DNA of 64,000 nt from Speluncibacter jeojiensis (GTDB taxonomy: Bacteria > Actinomycetota > Actinomycetes > Mycobacteriales > Mycobacteriaceae): positions 62,001-126,000 of the forward strand of contig NZ_JAAIVF010000001.1 in NCBI RefSeq assembly GCF_029589495.1. Direction: 5' to 3'. The notes under the pieces were generated by a model. It searched no databases and was not told the DNA's origin. It saw only the letters and a list, made by a program, of their open reading frames with translations. How positions within the stretch are numbered: position 1 is the first letter of the stretch; each line of letters begins with the position of its first letter. This document shows, one piece after another, positions 8,469-18,320 of the stretch. A program made the position numbers and the translations under genes.

Positions 8469-9148
8469 AGCACGTCCAGCGCGAGGCCGCCGGCGCGCCG
8501 GTGGAAGACCGACCCGTAGCGGGCGTCGAGCCGCAGCCAGTTCTTCGTTGCCCGCACCCGGACCGGCTCCGCCGCGTCGAGCCGCGTCGCGTCGACCCGA
8601 CCGCTCGAGTTCTGCGTGACTCCCGGGATGAAACCCATTGCGGTGAGCGCGAAGACGCAGCGCAGCGGCACAGCGGCAGCTTCCCCACCGCCCTCCACGT
8701 GCACGACCTCCTGATCCAGCAGCGACTTCGGAGGCCCAACGCTGGTGCTGTGCTCACGCGCGAGTTCCGCGCCCTGCACCGACAGGTCGACGAGCTCACG
8801 GGCCGGCACATCGTCGACGTGGACGAAGCCGTCCTCGGGCGGCAGCGAACCGCGCCAGGCGGAGTCCATCGAGAAGCCCGGGTCGATCTGACCGTCTGCG
8901 GTGTCCTGGAGTGCGCGCAGCAACCCGTCGGCCGCCACACAGGTGTCCGCCTGCCCGGCCCGACCACCGACCACCCGCACCGCCAGCGCCTCGAAACCAG
9001 CCGTAGTGCACCACACCGTCAGCCGATCGGGGTCGCGCCGCCGGATCCGGACCACCGCGGCCGGGTCCAGGCGCACCGCCCGGGACACGAACGCCGCGAG
9101 GTTCTCCCGCTCGGCCGCATCCGGGATGTCCAGTGTTCGCTCAAGCAC
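8465..9148 (-). CDS. Conserved actinobacterial protein (Rv2474c-like position)
   Basis: A 227-residue soluble protein without recognisable catalytic motifs. It begins MLERTLDIPDAAERENLAAF and contains VWCTTAGFEALAVRVV and an Arg-rich C-terminal region. In M. tuberculosis the gene at this position, two below gdh, is Rv2474c, a conserved hypothetical; I infer orthology from order rather than from motif. The start overlaps the upstream thioesterase gene by eight bases, and the stop overlaps the small downstream gene. It is therefore part of the gdh-thioesterase operon. Confidence 0.65.
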   Translation of the reverse strand: MLERTLDIPDAAERENLAAFVSRAVRLDPAAVVRIRRRDPDRLTVWCTTAGFEALAVRVVGGRAGQADTCVAADGLLRALQDTADGQIDPGFSMDSAWRGSLPPEDGFVHVDDVPARELVDLSVQGAELAREHSTSVGPPKSLLDQEVVHVEGGGEAAAVPLRCVFALTAMGFIPGVTQNSSGRVDATRLDAAEPVRVRATKNWLRLDARYGSVFHRRAGGLALDVL

Positions 9149-9566
9149 GCTTCCAGCTTTCCAGATACTCCCGCTCGGCGGCAGTGAGCCGTCGCAGCCG
9201 CTGACCGCCGATGTCGAAGGACGCCACCTGCGTCTGCGCCACGATCGACGGGCGCACCGACAGGTCCTGCCCGACCGCGCGGACCTCGTAGTTGATGGTG
9301 AAGTCGGCCGCCCGCACCTGCGAGGTCCACATGAGCACGTCCAGCGGGCTGTCCGAGTGCCGCAGCTGACCCTGGTACTTCACGTGCAGGTCGGTGATGA
9401 CCGCACCCTCGCGCAGCGCGGCGGTGGGGCGGTCGTCGAGGAACAGCCAGGGAATGCGGGCCTCTTCCAGCAGCGTCACCATCCGGGCGTGGTTGATGTG
9501 CTGGAAGACGTCCATGTCCGACCACCGCACCTCGACCTTGCTGTGGAATCCGACCGCTTCGCTCAC
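9141..9566 (-). CDS. Acyl-CoA thioesterase, 4HBT hot-dog fold (Rv2475c-like)
   Basis: A 141-residue hot-dog-fold thioesterase expected to hydrolyse acyl-CoA in the cytosol. The 4HBT signature is clear: VRWSDMDVFQHINHARMVTLLEEAR, with Asp18 of the D-x-D-x3-H-I-N-H motif as catalytic candidate. I chose the GTG at 9566, where GTGA overlaps the stop of gdh, because M. tuberculosis Rv2475c also starts MSE just before this motif and sits at the same place. A longer frame exists upstream inside gdh but is a shadow. Tight coupling to gdh suggests shared expression; the biochemical link is not evident. Confidence 0.85.
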   Translation of the reverse strand: MSEAVGFHSKVEVRWSDMDVFQHINHARMVTLLEEARIPWLFLDDRPTAALREGAVITDLHVKYQGQLRHSDSPLDVLMWTSQVRAADFTINYEVRAVGQDLSVRPSIVAQTQVASFDIGGQRLRRLTAAEREYLESWKRA

Positions 9567-12500
9567 CTGGCTGCCTCCGCTCTCATGCCCGCCGCGCGGA
9601 CCATGCTCCTGATCTGACGTGTGGCCACCGACAGTCCCGCCAGGTCGAGGGTTCCCGACGCGGCGAGTTCGGCGAGCGACCCGCGCGCACGCGCGAGCCG
9701 CGAGGCGTTGGTGGACTCCCATTCGGCGATCTTCTCCGCCGGGGACTCCGTCGGCTCGCCGCCGGACAGCACGTCCATGCACAGTGACCTCATGGCAGAG
9801 TACAGGTCGTCCCGAATCGCCAACTGCGCCAGCGAATGCCACCGGTCCCCCCGCGGCAGCCCCGCGACCGCGGTGAGCAGCCGCTCGATGTCGAGGTGCG
9901 CGGCAAGCGCGTAGTACAGCTCCGCGACCTCGACACCGTCGCGGTCCCCGATGTCGGCGATCTCGATGATGTCGAGCAGGCAGAACACGTCGAGCAGGCT
10001 GAAGATCCGTCGGGCCAGGGGCTCGGGAGCACCGAGCTCGACCGCGGCGCCGGCGCGCCGGTCGAGGGTCTCGGCGCCGGATCCCGCCAGCCATCCCGGC
10101 ACCTGCGGCGCAAGGCTGGACACCTTGTCGGCGAAGCGCGCGATCTCGGCGCCGACCGCCAGCGGCTGCGGCCGGTTGGCCAGAAGCCAGCGCGCGGCGC
10201 GGTCGAGCAACCGGCGGGTCTCCAGCATCATCTTGTCCTCGGCGACGACCGGGGCACCCGCGGCGCGCACCGCCTCCCACACCCCCGGCAGGTCGAAGAT
10301 CGTCGTGGCCGCTGTGAAGGCTCGGACCGCATCGGTCGCCGATGTGCCGGTGTCCTCGCCGAGCCGGTACACGTAGGTGATGCCGCCGCCGTCAACCGTG
10401 TCGTTGGCCAGCATCGTCGCGACGATCTGCCTGCTCAGCGGATGGTTCTTGATGTCGGCGCCGAACCGTTCGCGCAGCGGACCGGGGAAGTACCGCGGCA
10501 ACACGTTCGCGAACACTGCGAGGTCCGGCAGGTCGGTGGCCAGCAGGTCGTCCTTGAGCGCCAGCTTCACGTGCGCCAGCAGGGTCGCCATCTCCGGTGA
10601 GGTGAGCCCGATCCCGGCCTCGGACCGGCGATCCAGCTCGTCGGGCGAGGGCAGTGCCTCGAGGTCGCGGTCGAGGTTGTGCCTGCGCACCAGGTCGTCG
10701 ATCAGCCGCGCATAGACCCCGAGCATCTTGTCCGAATGCGCACGCGAGATGCCGAGCACCTCGTTCTGCCGCCGGTTGTCGTCGAGGACCAGCTCGGCCA
10801 CCTCGTCGGTCATCGACTCGAGGAAGGCGGTGCGCCCGGCGACGGCAAGCTGTCCGGCGCCGGCCATGTTGTCGAGCAGGATCTTGATGTTGACCTCGTG
10901 GTCGGAGCAGTCGACACCCGCCGAGTTGTCGACCGCGTCGGTATTCACCTTGCCGCCGGCCAGCGCGAACTCGATCCGGCCCAGCTGGGTCAGTCCCAGG
11001 TTGCCGCCCTCCCCGATCACCTTGGCCCGCAATGCCGATCCGTTCACCCGCACCGAATCGTTGGCCTTGTCGCCGACGTCCGCGTTGGACTGCGCGGCCG
11101 ATTTCACGTAGGTGCCGATGCCGCCGTTCCACAGCAGGTCGACGGGCGCGAGCAGGATCGCCCGCACCAGTTCCGGCGCCGGCAGTTCGCTCACCCCGTC
11201 CGGCAGCCCGAGAGCCGCACGAACCTGCGGGCTGACGGGAATCGACTTGCGCTGACGCTCCCAGACCCCGCCGCCCTCACTGATGGTCGCGGTGTCGTAG
11301 TCCGCCCACGACGAGCGCGGCAGCGCGAACAGGCGCCTGCGTTCCGCGATGGACGTGGCCGCCACCGGAGTCGGGTCGATGAAGATGTGCCGGTGGTCGA
11401 ATGCGGCGACCAGCCGGATGTGTTCGCTCAGCAGCATCCCGTTGCCGAACACGTCACCGCTCATGTCCCCGATGCCGACGGCGGTGAACTCCTCGGACTG
11501 GGTGTCGAGGCCGAGTTCGCGGAAGTGCCGCTTGACGCTCTCCCAGGCGCCCTTCGCGGTGATCCCCATCTCCTTGTGGTCGTACCCGGCCGAGCCGCCG
11601 GACGCGAAGGCGTCGCCGAGCCAATACCCATAGGACTTCGACACCTCGTTGGCGATGTCGGAGAAGGTGGCGGTGCCTTTGTCGGCGGCGACGACGAGGT
11701 AGGTGTCATCGACGTCGCGGCGCACGACGCGATCGGGCGGGATCACCTGGCCGGTACGGCTGTCCAGGTTGTCGGTCAGGTCCAGCAGCCCGGAGATGAA
11801 CCGGCGATAGCAGGCGATCCCCTCCTCGCGCAGCGCATCCCGATCGCGCGCGGCATCCCCGCTCGGGGTCGGCGGATTCTTCACCACGAACCCGCCCTTG
11901 GCTCCGACCGGCACGATCACCGCGTTCTTGACTGCCTGCGCCTTGGCCAGGCCGAGCACCTCGGTGCGGAAGTCCTCGCGCCGGTCCGACCACCGCAGCC
12001 CCCCACGCGAGACCGGGCCGAAGCGCAGGTGCACGCCCTCGACTCGCGGCGCATAGACGTAGATCTCGTACATCGGGCGCGGCTGCGGCAGCTCGGCGAG
12101 TTCACGCGAGGCCAGCTTGATCGACAGGTACTCGTGCGGGCGGCCGTCAGCGACGGTCATGAAGTAGTTGGTGCGCAGCGTGTTCCGGATCAGTGCCAGG
12201 TAGGCGCGTAGCACCCGGTCGGTGTCCAGGCTGTAGACCTTCTTGATGTCCGCGGTGATCCGGTCGGCGACCTCCTCGGCGCGGTCGGGCGAGGCACTGT
12301 CCGGGTCGAAGCTCGCGTGGAACAGTTCGACCAGGGCGGCGACCGTGTCCGGGTTCGCACACAGCACGGTCTCGATGTGGGTCTGGCTGTACGGAAAACC
12401 GGCCTGTCGCAGGTACTTTCCGTAGGCTCGTAGCAGCATCGCCTGACGCCAGTCGAGCCGGGCCCGCAGCACCAGTTCGTTGAACCGGTCCACCTCCGCG

Positions 12501-14518
12501 TGGCCGTACCAGAGCGCCTCGAACGCGCCGATGAAACGTCGGCCCGCGTCGCTGTCCGGCGTGATGTCCGTGCGGTCGACGAGGTCGCGCTGCACGGCGA
12601 CCGCGAACGCGTATATCCAGCAGTGCATTCCGTCGTCCCGTAGGACCGGGTACGGACGCTCGAAGATGACGTCGACCGCCAGCGACTGCAGGATCGGCAC
12701 CATCTGGCTCAGCGACACCCCTGCCCCGGCGAGGTAGAGCATGAACCGCCACTGGACCCCTCGACCGTGCCCGCGACGCCAGGCCACCTGGATCCTGCCC
12801 GGCTCGAGGGCCTGCAGCCGCGCGATGTCGGCGAGCCCGTCCTCCGGGGTGAAGTCCTCCTTGTACGCCTCAGGGAACGTCGCGGCGTACCGCTGGACCG
12901 CCGCCGCATGGACCGGGGTCCGGCCGGACGTGACGACCTCGGACAGCCGGTCCTCCCAGCTGCGCGAGCTCTCCGCCAGCAGCGACTGGATGCGCAGCCG
13001 ATTCTGCTCCCCCAGGTCGGGGCCGTGCCCGTCCTCCCACCCCCGAGGGATGTGCACGGTGAAATGCACCATGGCGAAGGAGGATTCGGTGACCCGGGTG
13101 GTGTAGTCGACGCTGGAGCCGCCCAGCTCGGCGAGCAGGATCGCCTTCATCGCCAGCCGCACGCCGGTGCGGTAGCGGTCGCGCGGCAGGTACACCAGGG
13201 CCGAGACGAAGTTGCCGTTGGCGTCGCCGCGCAGGAACAGCCGCAGATCGCGGGTGAGCCCGACCGAGAGCACCGAGCTGACGACCTTGAGCAGGGTGTC
13301 GGTGTCGGTCGCGAAAAGTTCGGTGCGCGGATAGGACTCGATGATCTCGAGCATCGACTGACCGTTGTACGAGTCCTCGGTCTGGCCGGCCAGCTCCAGC
13401 ACCTGCCGTGCGCGACGGCCCAGGATCGGGATCTCGAGCACGTTCTGGTGGATCGCGGTCACCGTGAAGATCCCGAGGAAGCGGTGCTCACCGACGTGGC
13501 GGTGCTGCGCATCGAAGGTGCGCACACACACGAAGAACGGGTGCACCGACCGCATCACCATCGGCGGCGACTGCCCCTGGGTGAGCACCAGCAGTTGCTT
13601 GGCGGTGTCCTCGTCGGGGGTGTGCAACCGGAAGCGACGGTCCACGACCTCGCCCGAGCGCAGCACCCCGAGCGCGCTGCCCTCGACGATCTGCTGCTCG
13701 GTGGTGAATCCGCCACCCGGGCTCGCCTGGGTTCGCGTGACCTCGTAGCGCCGGTAGCCGAGCAGCCGGAAGTTCCCGGCGGCAAGCCATCTGAGCAGGG
13801 CCGCGCATTCCCGTACCTCGGTCTCGTCGGCCGGGCCGACCGTGCCGGACCGCTCGAGTTCCTCGGCGACGCGCAACTGCTCGGCCAGCATCGCGTCGGT
13901 GTCCTCGACGATCGTGCGGACGTCCTTGAGCGCCTCGACCACGCGCTCCTGCAGTTGCGGGAGCACCTCCTGCGGCGTACCGGAGAGCTCCAGGTACATC
14001 CAGGACTCGTTCAGCACATCCGCCGGCGGCGGGGTGCCGGGGCGGCGGGTCAGGACTCGCAGCAGGTTCCCGTCGGCGTCCCGCTCGACCGTCAGGATCG
14101 GGTGCACCACCTGGTCGACGGTCACCCCGATACTGCCGAGCAGCGCGGTCACCGACTCGACGAGGAACGGCGAGTCGTCGGTGACGATCTGCAGCACCGA
14201 GGCCGCCGCGTCGTCACCAGAGCCCCGCGTGCCGTCCGGCCACAGCCGCACCAGCGGGACGCCCTCACTCCGACAGGCCGCCAGTTCCCGGTGACGACGC
14301 AGCATCTCGACCGCGCGCCGGCCGAGTGTGACCTCCGGCGATTCCTGCGGTTCCTCCTCGGCCCGCGCACTGCCGGCGTCGGGAGCGACCGTCGCATCCT
14401 GGCGGTAGTAGCCGCGATATAGCTGGGCCAGCTCCGGGTCGTCCATCGCCTGCGCGGCGATCTCCCCCGCGTCCTCCTCCGGTCCCGGGGCTTCCGGGTG
14501 GGAAACCGCATCCGTCAT
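9563..14518 (-). CDS. gdh: NAD-specific glutamate dehydrogenase, 180-kDa class
   Basis: A 1651-residue enzyme that interconverts glutamate and 2-oxoglutarate plus ammonium with NAD. The length equals that of the Streptomyces clavuligerus L_180 enzyme and is close to M. tuberculosis Rv2476c. The N-terminal 700 residues carry ACT-like regulatory modules (for example LQIVTDDSPFLVESV near 90). The catalytic part has GPVSRGGLRWSDRREDFRTE (about 835) and VGAKGGFVVKN (about 870), and GIGDMSGDVFGNGML (about 1017) in the NAD-binding domain. In mycobacteria this enzyme is inhibited by GarA. It lies between two thioesterase genes, with EttA further upstream, and overlaps the downstream thioesterase start by GTGA. 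Confidence 0.95.
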   Translation of the reverse strand: MTDAVSHPEAPGPEEDAGEIAAQAMDDPELAQLYRGYYRQDATVAPDAGSARAEEEPQESPEVTLGRRAVEMLRRHRELAACRSEGVPLVRLWPDGTRGSGDDAAASVLQIVTDDSPFLVESVTALLGSIGVTVDQVVHPILTVERDADGNLLRVLTRRPGTPPPADVLNESWMYLELSGTPQEVLPQLQERVVEALKDVRTIVEDTDAMLAEQLRVAEELERSGTVGPADETEVRECAALLRWLAAGNFRLLGYRRYEVTRTQASPGGGFTTEQQIVEGSALGVLRSGEVVDRRFRLHTPDEDTAKQLLVLTQGQSPPMVMRSVHPFFVCVRTFDAQHRHVGEHRFLGIFTVTAIHQNVLEIPILGRRARQVLELAGQTEDSYNGQSMLEIIESYPRTELFATDTDTLLKVVSSVLSVGLTRDLRLFLRGDANGNFVSALVYLPRDRYRTGVRLAMKAILLAELGGSSVDYTTRVTESSFAMVHFTVHIPRGWEDGHGPDLGEQNRLRIQSLLAESSRSWEDRLSEVVTSGRTPVHAAAVQRYAATFPEAYKEDFTPEDGLADIARLQALEPGRIQVAWRRGHGRGVQWRFMLYLAGAGVSLSQMVPILQSLAVDVIFERPYPVLRDDGMHCWIYAFAVAVQRDLVDRTDITPDSDAGRRFIGAFEALWYGHAEVDRFNELVLRARLDWRQAMLLRAYGKYLRQAGFPYSQTHIETVLCANPDTVAALVELFHASFDPDSASPDRAEEVADRITADIKKVYSLDTDRVLRAYLALIRNTLRTNYFMTVADGRPHEYLSIKLASRELAELPQPRPMYEIYVYAPRVEGVHLRFGPVSRGGLRWSDRREDFRTEVLGLAKAQAVKNAVIVPVGAKGGFVVKNPPTPSGDAARDRDALREEGIACYRRFISGLLDLTDNLDSRTGQVIPPDRVVRRDVDDTYLVVAADKGTATFSDIANEVSKSYGYWLGDAFASGGSAGYDHKEMGITAKGAWESVKRHFRELGLDTQSEEFTAVGIGDMSGDVFGNGMLLSEHIRLVAAFDHRHIFIDPTPVAATSIAERRRLFALPRSSWADYDTATISEGGGVWERQRKSIPVSPQVRAALGLPDGVSELPAPELVRAILLAPVDLLWNGGIGTYVKSAAQSNADVGDKANDSVRVNGSALRAKVIGEGGNLGLTQLGRIEFALAGGKVNTDAVDNSAGVDCSDHEVNIKILLDNMAGAGQLAVAGRTAFLESMTDEVAELVLDDNRRQNEVLGISRAHSDKMLGVYARLIDDLVRRHNLDRDLEALPSPDELDRRSEAGIGLTSPEMATLLAHVKLALKDDLLATDLPDLAVFANVLPRYFPGPLRERFGADIKNHPLSRQIVATMLANDTVDGGGITYVYRLGEDTGTSATDAVRAFTAATTIFDLPGVWEAVRAAGAPVVAEDKMMLETRRLLDRAARWLLANRPQPLAVGAEIARFADKVSSLAPQVPGWLAGSGAETLDRRAGAAVELGAPEPLARRIFSLLDVFCLLDIIEIADIGDRDGVEVAELYYALAAHLDIERLLTAVAGLPRGDRWHSLAQLAIRDDLYSAMRSLCMDVLSGGEPTESPAEKIAEWESTNASRLARARGSLAELAASGTLDLAGLSVATRQIRSMVRAAGMRAEAAR

Positions 14519-14571
14519 CGCCGACCCCGCTTCCGCCGTTGGGCTTCACGTCGAGGTTAGGCGTCCGGAGG

Positions 14572-15003
14572 TCACGTCGCGGCGCGAACCAGGGTTTCCT
14601 CCGAGTACGCGAGCAGGACCTCGCAGGCCTCGTCCGGGATAGGCCGCGGCGTGTTGGTCGCCATGTCGAGCGCGACCAGCACGGCGTCGACGGTGCTGTG
14701 CAGCACCCCGTGGCGGTCGAACATCCGGTTGCGGATCGTCATCGACGTCCGGCCCAGCTTGGTCACCGTCACCTCGACCGACAGCGGGTCGGACTCGTCG
14801 GTCAGCGACCGCTCGAAGTCCACCTCGAGCCGGCGCACCACCACCGGGCCGACCGACCCCGTGTCCGTGCCGTCGAAGATCGCACGGAAGAAGCGCAGCC
14901 GCGCCTCCTGCGCGTACTCCAGGTACATGACGTTGTTGACGTGTCCGAGGCGGTCGGAGTCGCCCCAGCGCACCTGCAGTTCACAGCGAAACGGTTCGGA
15001 CAT
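14572..15003 (-). CDS. Acyl-CoA thioesterase, 4HBT hot-dog fold (second copy)
   Basis: A 143-residue hot-dog thioesterase with LQVRWGDSDRLGHVNNVMYLEYAQEAR, the YbgC/4HBT active-site segment; Asp15 or Asp17 is the catalytic candidate. It is clearly a member of the same superfamily as the gene below gdh but differs in most residues (VNNV instead of INHA), so the pair is not a recent duplication. It lies three bases below the ettA stop and 53 bases above the gdh start on the same strand. I do not recall a thioesterase at this position in M. tuberculosis. Confidence 0.85.
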   Translation of the reverse strand: MSEPFRCELQVRWGDSDRLGHVNNVMYLEYAQEARLRFFRAIFDGTDTGSVGPVVVRRLEVDFERSLTDESDPLSVEVTVTKLGRTSMTIRNRMFDRHGVLHSTVDAVLVALDMATNTPRPIPDEACEVLLAYSEETLVRAAT

Positions 15004-15006
15004 CGG

Positions 15007-16686
<1,680 letters not shown>

Positions 16687-16782
16687 GCCCACCAGGGTAG
16701 TGGTTCCTCACCAGTGCTCACGACCAGGCTGCGGCGGCCGATCCCCCGGGCCGACCGCCGCGGCACCGATACGCACATCCCG

Positions 16783-17334
16783 TCAGGCAGGCACCGGCTC
16801 CAGCTCCTCCCCCTGCGACGGTTTCGCCGCCACGTCGTCGACTGCGTGATCGCGATCGGTCATCGCGCCGAACGTGGGCTCGCCGAAGGTCGACGACTGC
16901 CCGAGCGACGGATCCTGCGCGGTCTCGCCGACCTCACCGTCGGGCCGGGATTCACCGACCAGCACGGCGGCCTTCCTGCCGCGCGCGAGCGGCGCGATGC
17001 AGCGGGCCAGGTCGGGACCGACCGCGCTCGCCCGCATCTCGAGATCGCTGCGCGGTGCGCCGTCCTTGGTCGTGTACTCGTTGGTGCGCAGCTGCCCGTA
17101 CGCGATGACGGGATCGCCCTTGGTGAGCGAGGCCCCCACCCCGATCACCAGCCGCCGCCAGCAACTGACGCTCAGGTAGAGCGTGCCGTTGTCGTGCCAC
17201 TCGCCGGTCTCGCGGTCGAGCCGGCGGCCGTTGCAGGCCATCCGGAAACTGAGCACCACGTCCCCGCTCGACGTGGTGCGCTGACGCGGATCGGTGATCA
17301 CCGTGCCGACCACGGCGGTGTGCGTCTCGTACAT
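16783..17334 (-). CDS. Single-stranded DNA-binding protein paralogue (Rv2478c-like)
   Basis: A 183-residue OB-fold protein. The first 110 residues match the SSB core: YETHTAVVGTVITDP, FRMACNGRR, and the LYLSVSCWRRLV-GASLTKGDPVIAYGQL strand pattern. The C-terminal tail is acidic but ends EELEPVPA instead of the DDDIPF tip that recruits partner proteins, so it is probably the non-essential paralogue found beside ettA in mycobacteria rather than the replicative SSB. I chose the ATG at 17334 because a GAGGGGG run lies six bases upstream; another ATG at 17340 is too close to it. About 215 bases upstream hold no gene. Confidence 0.85.
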   Translation of the reverse strand: MYETHTAVVGTVITDPRQRTTSSGDVVLSFRMACNGRRLDRETGEWHDNGTLYLSVSCWRRLVIGVGASLTKGDPVIAYGQLRTNEYTTKDGAPRSDLEMRASAVGPDLARCIAPLARGRKAAVLVGESRPDGEVGETAQDPSLGQSSTFGEPTFGAMTDRDHAVDDVAAKPSQGEELEPVPA

Positions 17335-17549
17335 GAACATCCCCCTCGTGTGACACCGGCGGAAGACGCCGGTCCCGCTCGATCGAGTCGGTGTCCCCAT
17401 CGTCGCCCGAGCCCGCCGACCGCCGGCCCGTCGAAGGGTGAACTGTGCAGAACCTCCGCGGCTGTGCACAACCGCGCGAGGGTGGGCGTCCAGGGCGCCG
17501 TGCTGTCGGCGGTCGGGTGTACGGGCCGGGCCCGCCACGGCATGACGGC

Positions 17550-18212
17550 TCAGCGCGCAGAACGGTCGTCGTAGAGTCCGCGCAACGTCCCGGCCGCCAG
17601 CGTCGTGCACCGATCCGCCAGATCCGCCATCGGCAGATCGATTCGGCCGCTGATCTTTTCGATGACGACCCGCTCGATCATCCCGACCAGCGACAGCGCG
17701 AAGATCTGGGTCATGACCTCCGGGACGACGTCGTCCGGGCGCGCGCGCACCACCGTCTCGGCGACCAGGCCGGCGAAGCGCGCCAACGCACGACCCATCT
17801 GCTCCTCGGCCTCGAACCCCACCGCCGGCGGTTCGATGAAGACGATCCGCACCATTCGCGGATCCTCCCCCAGCAGGTCCAGGAACGTCGCGATCCCGGC
17901 GTGCAGCTTGTTCGTCCCCGTCGGCGCGCTGCCGGCGACGTTTCTGGCGACCGCGCTGAACAACTCGTCGACGACCTCGTCGAAGACCGCGGCGAACAGT
18001 TCACCGGTGTTGCGGAAGGACTCGTAGAAGTAGCGGTCGGTCACCCCCGCCCCAGCACACAGATCCTTGACGCCCGCCCCGCGGAAACCGTGCGCGCCGA
18101 ACAACTCTCTTCCGGACCTGAGCAGTGCGGCGCGACGCAACGCGGTCCGCTCGGGCGCCGCGACCCCGCCGTAGCGACGATCGCGCCGCACTCGGCCGTC
18201 ATCGGCCATCAC
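17550..18212 (-). CDS. TetR-family transcriptional regulator
   Basis: A 220-residue repressor. The HTH lies at about residues 25-70 (ALLRSGRELFGAHGFRGAGVKDLCAGAGVTDRYFYESFRNTGELF), followed by an all-helical ligand domain. It is divergently transcribed from the Tat-exported FAD enzyme with about 108 bases between starts, so that gene is the likely target. An AT-rich dyad in the intergenic region is a possible operator. The ligand is unknown. The start could be at MM or the second M. Confidence 0.85.
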   Translation of the reverse strand: MMADDGRVRRDRRYGGVAAPERTALRRAALLRSGRELFGAHGFRGAGVKDLCAGAGVTDRYFYESFRNTGELFAAVFDEVVDELFSAVARNVAGSAPTGTNKLHAGIATFLDLLGEDPRMVRIVFIEPPAVGFEAEEQMGRALARFAGLVAETVVRARPDDVVPEVMTQIFALSLVGMIERVVIEKISGRIDLPMADLADRCTTLAAGTLRGLYDDRSAR

Positions 18213-18270
18213 GCCCTCCTCGATGTCGGATTTCCCCGATTCTCCGCCCCTCCGCCAGCGCGTGCGCTAA

Positions 18271-18296
18271 ATATGACGACAACCATAGTCACATAT
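18271..18296. promoter_or_regulatory. Candidate TetR operator
   Basis: In the 108-base gap between the TetR gene and the FAD enzyme, ATATG and CATAT arms (with inner GAC and GTC) flank a 16-base spacer. This is the only AT-rich patch of the region. The symmetry is imperfect, so this is a weak call based mainly on position. Confidence 0.35.
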
Positions 18297-18320
18297 ATGT
18301 CAGATCTTCGGGGGTGCGTG

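Noticed and set aside
10679..12211. Long plus-strand frames opposite gdh
   Set aside because: Shadows of the gdh codon structure; no ribosome site, no motifs.
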